Source: Gordionus sp. m RMFG-2023
Lineage: Eukaryota; Nematomorpha; Gordioida; Chordodea; Parachordodidae
Assembly: GCF_954871325.1 (NCBI RefSeq)
Contig: NC_088777.1
Coordinates: 24,157,366 to 24,221,365 of the forward strand
Reading direction: 5' to 3'
Length of the DNA stretch: 64,000 nucleotides
Part shown: positions 51,501-62,115 of the stretch, piece by piece
How positions within the stretch are numbered: position 1 is the first letter of the stretch
Layout: each line of letters starts with the position of its first letter
Position numbers and translations under genes: made by a program
The notes under the pieces: model-generated
Told to the model about the DNA's origin: nothing
Databases searched by the model: none
The model's input: the letters and a program-made list of their open reading frames with translations, nothing else

Positions 51501-54500
51501 TGCTTAACACGTTATTGTTCACGTATAGATTAAAAATAAAGAATTTTCCATGTATAACGCCAGCAAGACAGTATTTAGTCATTGGGCCGGTTTCAAATCG
51601 GTTTTCTGTCAAATCACGATATTTTTAAAATATTTTTTGGGATAATGATTTGCACGTATTTATAGATATATTAACCAAAAATGAACATTTTCCAAATAAT
51701 ATTACTACCAAATTTGGTAGATCGAATATTTAGTAAGTGGTCGATTTTAAGCTCGCCATTCGGTCAAATCATAATATTTTCAAAATATTTTTTAGGATAA
51801 TGTTTAACACCTAAATATACACCTATAAACCAAAAATGAAGAGATTTTCTATGTATAACGTCAGCAAGACAGTATTTCGGTTTCAAATCGGTTATCGGTC
51901 AAATCAGGATATTTTTAAAATATTTTTTTGGATAATGATTTGCACGTATTTATAGATATATTAACCAAAAATAAACATTTTCCAAATAATATTACTACCA
52001 AATTTGGTAGATCGAATATTTAGTAAGTGGTCGATTTTGAGCTCGCCATTCGGTCAAATCATAATATTTTCAAAATATTTTTTAGGATAATGTTTAACAC
52101 CTAAATATACACCTATAAACCAAATATGAAGAGATTTTCTATATATAACGCCAGCAAGACAGTATTTCGGTTTCAAATCGGTTATCGGTCAAATCACGAT
52201 ATTTTTAAAATATTTTTTGGGATAATGATTTGCACGTATTTATAGATATATTAACCAAAAATGAACATTTTCCAAATAAAATTACTACCAAATTTGGTAG
52301 ATCGAATATTTAGTAAGTAGTCGGTTTTGAGCTCGCCATTCGGTCAAATCATAATATTTTCAAAATATTAATTAGGATAATGCTTAACACGTTATTGTTC
52401 ACGTATAGATTAAAAATAAAGAATTTTCCATGTATAACGCCAGCAAGACAGTATTTAGTCATTGGGCCGGTTTCAAATCGGTTTTCTGTCAAATCACGAT
52501 ATTTTTAAAATATTTTTTGGGATAATGATTTGCACGTATTTATAGATATATTAACCAAAAATGAACATTTTCCAAATAATATTACTACCAAATTTGGTAG
52601 ATCGAATATTTAATAAGTGGTAGATTTTGAGCTCGCCATTCGGTCAAATCATAATATTTTCAAAATATTTTTTAAGATAATGTTTAACACCTAAATATAC
52701 ACCTATAAACCAAAAATGAAGAGATTTTCTATGTATACCGCCAGCAAGACAGTATTTCGGTTTCAAATCGGATATCGGTCAAATAACAATATTTTTAAAA
52801 TATTTTTGGGATAATGATTTGCACGTATTTAAAGATATATTAACCAAAAATGAACATTTTCCAAATAATATTACTACCAAATTTCGTAGATCGAATATTT
52901 AGTAAGTAGTCGGTTTTGAGCTCGCCATTCGGTCAAATCATAATATTTTCAAAATATTAATTAGGATAATGCTTAACACGTTATTGTTCACGTATAAACC
53001 AAAAATAAAGAATTTTCCATGTATAACGCCAGCAAGACAGTATTTAGTCATTGGGCCGGTTTCAAATCGGTTTTCTGTCAAATCACGATATTTTTAAAAT
53101 ATTTTTTGGGATAATGATTTGCACGTATTTATAGATATATTAACCAAAAATGAACATTTTCCAAATAATATTACTACCAAATTTGGTAGATCGAATATTT
53201 AGTAAGTGGTCGATTTTGAGCTCGCCATTCGGTCAAATCATAATATTTTCAAAATATTTTTTAGGATAATGTTTAACACCTAAATATACACCTATAAACC
53301 AAATATGAAGAGATTTTCTATGTATAACGCCAGCAAGACAGTATTTCGGTTTCAAATCGGTTATCGGTCAAATCACGATATTTTTAAAATATTTTTTGGG
53401 ATAATGATTTGCACGTATTTATAGATATATTAACTAAAAATGAACATTTTCCAAATAATATTACTACCAAATTTGGTAGATCGAATATTTAGTAAGTAGT
53501 CGGTTTTGAGCTCGCCATTCGGTCAAATCATAATATTTTCAAAATATTAAATAGGATAATGCTTAACACGTTATTGTTCACGTATAAACCAAAAATAAAG
53601 AATTTTCCATGTATAACGCCAGCAAGACAGTATTTAGTCATTGGGCCGGTTTCAAATCGGTTTTCTGTCAAATCACGATATTTTTAAAATATTTTTAAAA
53701 TATTTTTTGGGATAATGATTTGCACGTATTTATAGATATATTAACCAAAAATGAACATTTTCCAAATAATATTACTACCAAATTTGGTAGATCGAATATT
53801 TAATAAGTGGTCGATTTTGAGCTCGCCATTCGGTCAAATCATAATATTTTCAAAATATTTTTTAAGATAATGTTTAACACCTAAATATACACCTATAAAC
53901 CAAAAATGAAGAGATTTTCTATGTATAACGCCAGCAAGACAGTATTTCGGTTTCAAATCGGTTATCGGTCAAATCACGATATTTTTAAAATATTTTTTGG
54001 GATAATGATTTGCACGTATTTATAGATAAATAAACCAAAAATGATTATTTTCCAAATAAAATTACTACCAAATTTGGTAGATCGAATATTTAGTAAGTGG
54101 TCGGTTTTGAGCTCGCCATTCGGTCAAATCATAATATTTTCAAAATATTTTTTAGGATAATGTTTAACACCTAAATATACACCTATAAACCAAATATGAA
54201 GAGATTTTCTATGTATAACGCCAGCAAGACAGTATTTCGGTTTCAAATCGGTTATCGGTCAAATCACGATATTTTTAAAATATTTTTAGGGATAATGATT
54301 TGCACGTATTTATAGATAAATTAACCAAAAATGAACATTTTCCAAATAATATTACTACCAAATCTGGTAGATCGAATATTTAGTAAGTGGTCGGTTTTGA
54401 GCTCGCCATTCGGTCAAATTATAATATTTTCAAAAAATTAATTAGGATAATGCTTAACACGTTATTGTTCACGTATAAACCAAAAATAAAAAATTTTCCA

Positions 54501-54815
54501 TGTATAACGCCAACAAGACAGTATTTAGTCATTGGGCCGGTTTCAAATCGGTTTTCTGTCAAATCACGATATTTTTAAAATATTTTTGGGGATAATGATT
54601 TGCACGTATTTATAGATAAATAAACCAAAAAATGAACATTTTCCAAATAATATTAACACTAAATTTGGTCGATCGAATATTTAGTAATTGGTCGGTTTTA
54701 AGCCCGGCATTCGGTCAAATCATAATATTTTCAAAATATTTTTTAGGATAATGTTTAACACCTAAATATTCAAGTATAAACCAAAAATGAAGAGATTTTG
54801 ATAAATAACGCCAGC
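36536..54815 (+). repeat. Satellite array: ~31 copies of a 589-bp dimeric unit
   Basis: Two diverged monomers alternate, about 298 bp (A) and 290 bp (B), giving a 589-bp period. A contains AGTCATTGGGCCGGTTTCAA and CACGTTATTGTTCACGTATA. B contains ACCTAAATATACACCTATAA and TATTTCGGTTTCAAATCGG. Monomer A includes AGCAAGACAGTATTTAGTCAT, matching the element terminus. Hybrid B-head/A-tail monomers occur near 45650 and 50660, and multi-kilobase blocks are duplicated. The many 63-73-codon frames starting at VVGFELA are translations of this repeat, not genes. Assembly may have collapsed or expanded the copy number. Confidence 0.95.
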
Positions 54816-55296
54816 AATATGTTCCTTACAAACTTACTACTATTTTTCGTTTCTAAACCTACTCATTAATTAATTCTCAAAGAAACCTCTATTTTTAAAA
54901 TTTTTTTTAGGTTTTTCACATGTATTTACACCCAAATACAAAAAAAGCGCTATCCAATAATTATTCTGGTTACCTAAGAAAATATTTTCATGTTTATGTA
55001 TTTAACGCCCTCTTATGGATATAAATTTGTTAAATTTTGTAATTGAAAAATAAAATATAAGTTGTAATAAGCTAGTAAATATATTTTTTTTCCAATAAAA
55101 TTAATTAAAAATAGAATTTTAAATTATTTGATATTTATTATCAATTTTTTAATTAATTAAAAATTGATTTATGTAAAATAAATAAAATGTTTTTGAAATA
55201 TTTTTTTTAAAAGATATTATATCATCAAATTATGATTAATTATGATTAATTGCTTTTTAGCAAGACAGTTTAGCAAGACAGTATTTAGTCATACCC
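54816..55296. repeat. Right terminal inverted repeat, unique part
   Basis: This is the complement of about 32129-32610, ending TAGCAAGACAGTATTTAGTC then ATACCC. The terminal motif is again doubled (TAGCAAGACAGT twice). Identity to the left end is high but not perfect (small indels and substitutions), so the two ends have diverged somewhat. Confidence 0.9.
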
Positions 55297-55305
55297 CATT
55301 ATAAT
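55297..55305. repeat. Right 9-bp target-site duplication (CATTATAAT)
   Basis: Identical to 32120-32128; it sets the right boundary of the 23-kb element. Confidence 0.9.
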
Positions 55306-56258
55306 ATATTAAAAATATGGAAATTTTAAGATCTTTTCAATTTTTATATTAATTCTTTGAAATAATTTGCGGATTAATTAAAATAATATTTGGTTATGAT
55401 TTTATTTTATATATTAAGTAAGTATAAATATATTGTAATTACTTGATAAAGAAGTAAATGAGAAACATAAATTTTTTAAGGTATTTTTAATTTGAGAAAG
55501 CATTTAAGAGGGGAATGGCTAACATCTTAAACGTTATTTTGAATATAATTATATCATTAAACTCAGAATTTAACCGCTTAGATGTATTTTTTAACGTTTC
55601 CGGTTAAAATATAAATTTTTTGTCGCGAAAGATATTTATAGGGGAAAGGCTAACATTTTAAAAGTAATTTTGAATATATTTATATCATTGAACTCAGAAT
55701 TTAATTCTCTATCCAAAACCGCTTAGATGTATTTTTTACGTTTCCTATTCACATAATAAATTTTATGTCGCGAAAGACATTTATAGGGGATAGGCTTTTG
55801 TGAACCGGAAACGTAAAAAAATACATCTAAGCGGTTTTGGATAGAGAATTAAATTCTGAGTTTAATGATATAATTATATTCAAAATTACGTTTAAGATGT
55901 TAGCCTTTCCCCTCTTAAATGCTTTCTCAAATTAAAAATACCTTAAAAAATTTATGTTTCTCATTTACTTCTTTATCAAGTAATTACAATATATTTATAC
56001 TTACTTAATATATAAAATAAAATCATAACCAAATATTATTTTAATTAATCCGCAAATTATTTCAAAGAATTAATAAAAAAATTGAAAAGATCTTAAAATT
56101 TCCATATTTTTAATATATTATATTGTAATGTTATTATAATATTTTTTCTCTAAAAAAAGCAATAAATCAATCAAATATCTCATTAAACATTTTCTTTGTT
56201 ATTTTTATTTTCAATATTATTTTTTAGCCTTTCGTATTACCAAGCCTTTCGACTTATA

Positions 56259-56480
56259 GACCTACCCTTTTTTAAGATTATTTTTTACGTATTTTTTTCT
56301 GATATATCTTTTGATCGCTAATTTTTAATATTATTTTTAAATATTTTTAAGATTATTTTTTACGTATTTTTTTCTGATATATCTTTTGATCGCTAATTTT
56401 TAATATTCTTTTTAAATATTTTTTAAGATTATTTTTTACTTATCTTTTTCTCTCTTTTGATCGCTAATTGAGTTTAGTAA
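56259..56480 (+). repeat. AT-rich ~100-130-bp repeat, continued
   Basis: Three copies of CTGATATATCTTTTGATCGC and TTTTTAAGATTATTTTTTAC lie here (56275-56470). It is the same family as 24602-25032, resuming after the palindromic element. Confidence 0.7.
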
Positions 56481-57500
56481 ATAGGTAAAAATATGTTTTG
56501 TAAACATGTTAAATTAATATTTCAGTTAAAGTGTAAGAAAAGTGACAATTGTCATAATCGTTATTTTTGAACATTTTTAAGATTTTTTAAAGTAAATGGG
56601 TAAAAATATGTTTTGTAAACATGTTAAATTAATATTTCAGTGAAAGTGTACTATGGAAAAGTGACAATTGTCATAATCGTTATTTTTGAACATTTTTAAG
56701 ATTTTTTAAAGTAAATGGGTAAAAATATGGTTTGTAAACATGTTAAATTAATATTTCAGTGAAGATGTACCATAGAAAAGTGACAATTGTCATAATCGTT
56801 ATTTTTGAACTTTTTTAAGATTTTTTAAAGTAAATGGGTAAAAATATGTTTTGTAAACATGTTAAATTAATATTTCAGTGAAGATGTACCATAGAAAAGT
56901 GACAATTGTCATAATCGTTATTTTTGAACTTTTCTAAATTTTTTTTAAAATAAATAGCTAAAATATATATTGTAAACAAGTTAAATTAAAATTTCAGTGA
57001 AGATGTACCATAGAAAAGTGACAATTGTCATAATCGATATTTTTGAACTTTTTTGAGTTTTTTTAAAGTAAATAGGTAAAAATATGTTTTGTAAACATGT
57101 TAAATTAATATTTCAGTTAAAGTATACTATAGAAAAGTGACAATTGTCATAATCGATGAGTTTTTTAAAATTAAATAGGTAAAAATATGTCTTGTAAACA
57201 TGTTAAATTAATATTTCAGTTAAAGTGTAAGAAAAGTGACAATTGTCATAATCGATATTTTTGAACTTTTTTAGTTTTTTTAAAGTAAATAGGTAAAAAT
57301 TATTTTGTAAACATGTTAAATTAATATTTCAGTTAAAGTGTACTATAGAAAAGTGACAATTGTCATAATCGATATTTTTGAACTTTTTTGAGTTTTTTTA
57401 AAGTAAATAGGTAAAAATATGTTTTGTAAACATGTTAAATTAATATTTCAGTGAAGATGTACCATAGAAATATGACAATTGTCATAATCGTTATTTTTGA
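56480..57500 (+). repeat. 120-bp repeat with TGACAATTGTCA palindrome, 9 copies
   Basis: The unit runs GTAAATGGGTAAAAATATG, TTTGTAAACATGTTAAATTA, ATATTTCAGTGAA and then GTGACAATTGTCATAATCG. Every copy keeps a 12-bp perfect palindrome, TGACAATTGTCA (one variant at 57475). The same unit lies inverted at 58205-60120. Confidence 0.9.
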
Positions 57501-58204
57501 ACTAAAAATTATAAACTATTTACCCCTATGAAAAAACTAAAAATGTGTATATGATGTCATAAAAATAATAAGAAAATATTAAAAATAACGACCTTAAAAT
57601 ATTTGTGAGAAATTTTTAAAAAGGAGTATAAACCTAATAAAATTTAAAATATAAACTGGCCAAAGGCCTTCAAAGAGGGAGTCTAACATTATTCTATTAA
57701 ATTATATAAAAAAATTACCCAAAGGTTTTCAACCTCTAGCAAAAATCCTAGATACACTTGTAGTGTTTTGCATATAATCTTAGTTATTGTTTAAAATATT
57801 TCAATAAACTTGTAATTTTAGATAGTTCATTAAAGTGAACAAATATCTAAAATATATTGATTTATAGATTTTTTATAAATATGTCAAAGATATTATAGTT
57901 AGTTGATATACAAAATAACCTATATTTAGTAAACATATTTTGAAAAAGTAAATTAATTTAAAATTAATTATACATATGCGAGCTATTATTCATTATGTTA
58001 AAAACCTTTCTGATTGCTGTGAAGAGTACAATTTAATTATAATAGTGGAATTTTTTATTATTTTAGTCATTAATACAATCATAATAAATCTCATCGAAAT
58101 TTTTATATCTAGAGTTTTTATAAAATCAAGGAACGATTTGCAGGAAAAAAACTCATCATTAATTTTGATTATAATAATTAAAAGCGAATTAAGGAATTTT
58201 GTTT
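57501..58204. other. Single-copy core between inverted 120-bp arrays
   Basis: About 700 bp of AT-rich DNA separate the two arrays. A GGCCAAAGGCCTT palindrome lies at about 57658-57670. The only notable open frame is 57976-58236. Confidence 0.5.
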
Positions 58205-58236
58205 ATAACTATATCACAATTGTCACTTTTCTATAG
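57976..58236 (+). CDS. Hypothetical 86-codon frame, hydrophobic, unknown
   Basis: An ATG at 57976 opens 86 codons rich in Ile and Phe with two stretches that could span a membrane (around residues 20-46 and 58-68). The last ten codons lie inside the first inverted repeat copy. AT-rich DNA yields such Ile/Phe-rich frames by chance, and no family is recognised. It is listed only because it is the sole open frame in the core of this structure. Confidence 0.15.
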   Translation: MRAIIHYVKNLSDCCEEYNLIIIVEFFIILVINTIIINLIEIFISRVFIKSRNDLQEKNSSLILIIIIKSELRNFVYNYITIVTFL

Positions 58237-60120
58237 TACATCTTCACTGAAATTTTAATTTAACTTGTTTACAATATATATTTTTAGCTATTTATTTTAA
58301 AATAAATTCAAATAAGTTCAAAAATAACGATTATGACAATTGTCACTTTTCTATGGTACATCTTCACTGAAATTTTAATTTATCTTGTTTACAATATATA
58401 TTTTTACCTATTTACTTCAAAAAAGTTCAAAAATAAAGATTATGACAATTGTCACTTTCTATGTTACATCTTTACTGAAATTTTAATTTAACTTGTTTAC
58501 AATATATATTTTTAGCTATTTATTTTAAAAAAATTCAGAAAGTTCAAAAATAACGATTATGACAATTGTCACTTTTCTATGGTAAATCTTTACTGAAATT
58601 TTAATTTATCTAGTTTACAATATATATTTTTACGTATTTACTTTAAAAAAATTCTAAAAAGTTCAAAAATAACGATTATGACAATTGTCACTTTTCTATG
58701 TTACATCTTCACTGAAATTATAATTTAACTTGTTTACAATATATATTTTTAGCTATTTATTTTAAAAAAATTCAGAAAAGTTCAAAAATAACGATTATCA
58801 CAATTGTCACTTTTTTATGGTACATCTTCACTGAAATTTTAATTTAACTTGTTTACAATATATATTTTTAGCTATTTGTTTTAAAAAAATTCAGAAAAGT
58901 TCAAAAATAACGATTATGACAATTGTTACTTTTCTATGGTACATCTTCACTGAAATTTTAATTTATCTTGTTTACAATATATATTTTTACCTTAAAAAAG
59001 TTTAAAAATAACGATTATGACAATTGTCACTTTTCTGTACATCTTCACTGAAATTTTAATTTAACTTGTTTACAATATATATTTTTACTTATTTACTTTA
59101 AAAAAATTCAAAATAGTTCAAAAATAACGATTATGACAATTGTCACTTTTCTATGTTACATCTTCACTGAAATTATAATTTAACTTGTTTACAATATATA
59201 TTTTTAGCTATTTATTTTAAAAAAATTCAGAAAAGTTCAAAAATAACGATTATCACAATTGTCACTTTTTTATGGTACATCTTCACTGAAATTTTAATTT
59301 AACTTGTTTACAATATATATTTTTAGCTATTTGTTTTAAAAAAATTCAGAAAAGTTCAAAAATAACGATTATGACAATTGTTACTTTTCTATGGTACATC
59401 TTCACTGAAATTTTAATTTATCCTGTTTACAATATATATTTTTACCTTAAAAAAGTTTAAAAATAACGATTATGACAATTGTCACTTTTCTGTACATCTT
59501 CACTGAAATTTTAATTTATCTTGTTTACAATATATATTTTTACCTATTTATTTTAAAAAAATTCAAAAATAACGATTATGACAATTGTCACTTTTCTATG
59601 TTACATCTTCACTGAAATTTTAATTTAACTTGTTTACAATATATATTTTTAGCTATTTATTTTAAAAAAATTCAGAAAAGTTTAAAAATAACGATTATGA
59701 CAATTGTCACTTTTCTATGGTATATCTTCACTGAAATTTTAATTTAACTTGTTTACAACATATATTTTTAGCTATTTATTTTAAAAAAATTCAGAAAAGT
59801 TCAAAAATAACGATTATGACAATTGTCACTTTTCTATGGTACATCTTCACTGAAATTTTAATTTAACTTGTTTACAATATATATTTTTACCTATTTACTT
59901 AAAAAAAATTCAAAAAAGTTTAAAAATAACGATTATGACAATTGTCATTTTTCTATCTTCACTGAAATTTTAATTTATCTTGTTTACAATATATATTTTT
60001 ACCTATTTACTATAAAAAAATTCAAAAAATTTCAAAAATAACGATTATGACAATTGTCACTTTTCTATGGTACATCTTAACTGAAATTTTAATATAACAT
60101 GTTTACAAAACATATTTTTA
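58205..60120 (-). repeat. Inverted 120-bp array, about 17 copies
   Basis: This is the reverse complement of the 56480-57500 unit, with TGACAATTGTCA kept in nearly every copy (a few CACAATTGTCA and TGACAATTGTTA variants). A 454-bp block of four units is repeated (about 58681-59134 and 59135-59588) with the same private variants in the same order. The last copies near 60060-60120 are closest to the left array. Confidence 0.9.
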
Positions 60121-60307
60121 CCTAAACAGAAAAAAGTACTATTTTAAAAATCCTTTAAAAAAATATATATTCAAAAATATTTATGATCAAAAGATGTACC
60201 ATAAAAAAAGTACGTAAAAAATTAAAATATTAATATTTACGATCAAAGATATATCAGATAAAAAGTACATAAAAAATTTATATATAAAAAATTTATATAT
60301 AGAAATT
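60121..60307 (-). repeat. Inverted AT-rich repeat flank
   Basis: The AT-rich matrix family appears here in the opposite orientation (GATCAAAGATATATCAG, GATCAAAAGATGTACC). The direct repeat AAAAAATTTATATATA at 60270-60301 adjoins the Merlin element and recurs at 62520-62535 beyond it. Confidence 0.55.
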
Positions 60308-60726
60308 GGTTAGGGTACCTTTTCAGGGGCAATTATTTTTGTTATTTTTTTATGTTATTTTTTGTTATTTTTTTATGCGATTTTTTGTTATTTTTTATGC
60401 GATTTTTTGTTATTTTTTTATGCGATTTTTTTTTATGTAATTTTTTTATGAAAGCTATTGTTTTTATGTTATTTTTTTATGATTGGTTCATTTTCTTATT
60501 GGTTAATTTTTTATTTAAGATATTTTAAAATAATTTTTTCTAAAATTTAAAATTCGTACAATTATTTAAAGGAAGTGATGGGGGCAAATAAAGGGGAAGG
60601 CTAGGGGTAAGATTTTTGATAGACGAAACTTTCCATTTTTAATTTTTTTTTTGGTATAAATCTTTTTTTGGTTCCCTTTTTTTTAGTTCCAATATATATA
60701 TCATAATTCCTTCCATTTTTTTTAAA

Positions 60727-61803
60727 ATGAATTATTTTGAAGTTGGTGTTTATACTCAAAATGATGAGAAAGCTTATGATTTTTGTCTAAATAATCAATT
60801 TATACCGCCTGGAATACAACATACCTGTTGCAATTCCGTAATGCGGGTTGAAAAAAACAATAAGAGTTTACGATATCGATGCAGTAGGTGTCGTAGATCG
60901 TATTCAATATGGAAAGGTAATATTAATATATATATATATCATAAATGACGAATTTTTAGATTCCATTTTTGAAGGAATTTATGATGTTGGGAGATTTTTA
61001 AGACTAGTGTACTTGTACATAAGTACCAATTCTTTAAAAAATATTAAACAAAATTATTTTTAGGCCGTTATAAAATTTTAACTGCTTCGAAAGAGTTAGA
61101 TTATGATAAGAAGGCAATTTCAAGATGGTAATCTAAAGTATAATATGGTTTTTTACTTCACTTATATAGGTTTAAAAAATTTCGAAAGGTATGTGGATTC
61201 CATATAGCCTCGAATCATTCAAAGATCGGGGGGCCTGGCCACGTTATTGAAATTGATGAAACTCATGTATGGAAACGTAAATATAACCGTGGTCGGCATT
61301 TGACTTCCGAGGCTATATGGATTATTGGTGGTATATGTCGGGAAACAAATGAGATATTTTTAAGTGCCACCACAACAAGAGATCAAGATATCACCTATCG
61401 TGTGGTTAAAGATAATGTTATGCAAGATTCCAAGATAATGACTGACTCGTGGTTAGGGTATGTGAATTTATTTTTTCAATAAAGCAAAAGTGGTGATAAA
61501 TGTAAATATATTTATCTTAGATATAATCGGCTAGAAAGTTCAAACTATTTCCACTATCGGATCAACCATTCGCAAAATTTTGTTGATCCAAATGACAGAT
61601 CGATCCACACTCAAAAAGTCGAGAGGCTGTGGCGGGATCTAAAGGCAAATTATAAAAGACATGGGGATCGGGATAATATTCATGAATATCTTCTTGAATA
61701 TAGATATTTTCGAAAATATAGATTATTAAATCGTTTTGATGTTTTTATTCATTTTATTAATGATTGTATAAATTTTAATAGTATATTTCAATTTAATGAA
61801 TAA
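60727..61803 (+). CDS. Merlin (IS1016/ISXO2-like) transposase, five exons
   Basis: Exons 60727-60916, 60960-61022, 61064-61127, 61170-61457 and 61521-61803 join in frame to 295 residues. The introns are 43, 41, 42 and 63 nt and all begin GT and end AG. Residues 34-60 form a zinc ribbon (CC and later RCSRCRR). The IS1595-type DDE domain follows: IEIDET holds the first Asp, TDSWLGY the second, and KVERLWRDLK the final acidic residue after an H-Q-N-F stretch. About 300 residues is the normal length for the family. No internal stop or frameshift is needed. The ATG is the first in the frame and lies 70 bp inside the left inverted repeat. Splicing is inferred from family alignment from memory, not from RNA. 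Confidence 0.85.
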
Positions 61804-61915
61804 ATTATTTCGATTGTTATGCTTAAATTTTATTTATTTTTGGAATCTTCCTTTAATTATAGTGTTATCACTAAAAAAAATTAAATTCTTTATATAAATT
61901 TTAGAAAAAATTATT
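61804..61915. terminator. Probable 3' untranslated region of the Merlin gene
   Basis: AT-rich sequence follows the TAA at 61801-61803 up to the minisatellite. No canonical AATAAA is present, only variants, so the cleavage site is not assigned. Confidence 0.2.
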
Positions 61916-62115
61916 CATATTAAGTTTGTATAGAAGGAATCATATTAAGTTTGTATAGAAGGAATCATATTAAGTTTATATAGAAGGAATCATATTAAGT
62001 TTGTATAGAAGGAATCATATTAAGTTTGTATAGAGGGAATCATATTAAGTTTGTATAGAAGGAATCGTATTAAGTTTGTTTAGAAGAAATCATATTAAGT
62101 TTGTATAGAAAGAAT
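61916..62115 (+). repeat. 25-bp minisatellite, eight copies
   Basis: The unit CATATTAAGTTTGTATAGAA followed by GGAAT is repeated eight times without gaps, each copy with at most three changes. It lies inside the Merlin element between the gene and the right inverted repeat. Such arrays vary in copy number by slippage. Confidence 0.95.

Larger units (their letters stand above)
32129..55296 (+). mobile_element. 23.2-kb MULE-like element with OTU gene and satellite arm
   Basis: Ends are inverted CGGTATGACTAAATACTG-type termini (C/G at the outermost base) flanked by a perfect 9-bp duplication, CATTATAAT. About 650 bp of unique terminal sequence are mirrored (32129-32780 and 54645-55296). Inside the left end about 1.1 kb in all belongs to the arm. 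The right arm is enlarged to 18.8 kb by a tandem array. Between the arms lie an OTU-protease gene (33516-34706), the C-terminal remnant of a MULE transposase (35223-35756) and a small repeat (35914-36290). The catalytic part of the transposase is absent, so recent movement would need help in trans. The element interrupts a palindromic element. Confidence 0.85.
31988..56258. mobile_element. 1.1-kb palindromic (foldback) element split by the MULE
   Basis: The left end (31988-32128) is the complement of the right end (about 56100-56258), starting TATAAGTCGAAAGGCTTGG. The rest of the left half resumes at 55297-55790 and mirrors 55800-56100. The two halves meet near 55795 with little spacer. The left half carries an extra ~170-bp direct duplication (about 55500-55640 against 55640-55790). 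The 23-kb MULE is inserted in the left half. The mirrored site in the right half (56111-56130) preserves the uninterrupted sequence. No coding capacity; no clear TSD. Confidence 0.75.

Noticed and set aside
36721-54578. Repeated 63-73-codon open frames beginning VVGFELA (for example 38759, 39340, 40519, 48482)
   Set aside because: They are the translation of the 589-bp repeat unit, start at GTG, and copies with small indels lose the frame. There is no sign of selection on the peptide.
60848-61063. Second 71-codon frame overlapping Merlin exons 1 and 2
   Set aside because: It reads through intron 1 in another frame. The spliced model explains the same DNA with family motifs.
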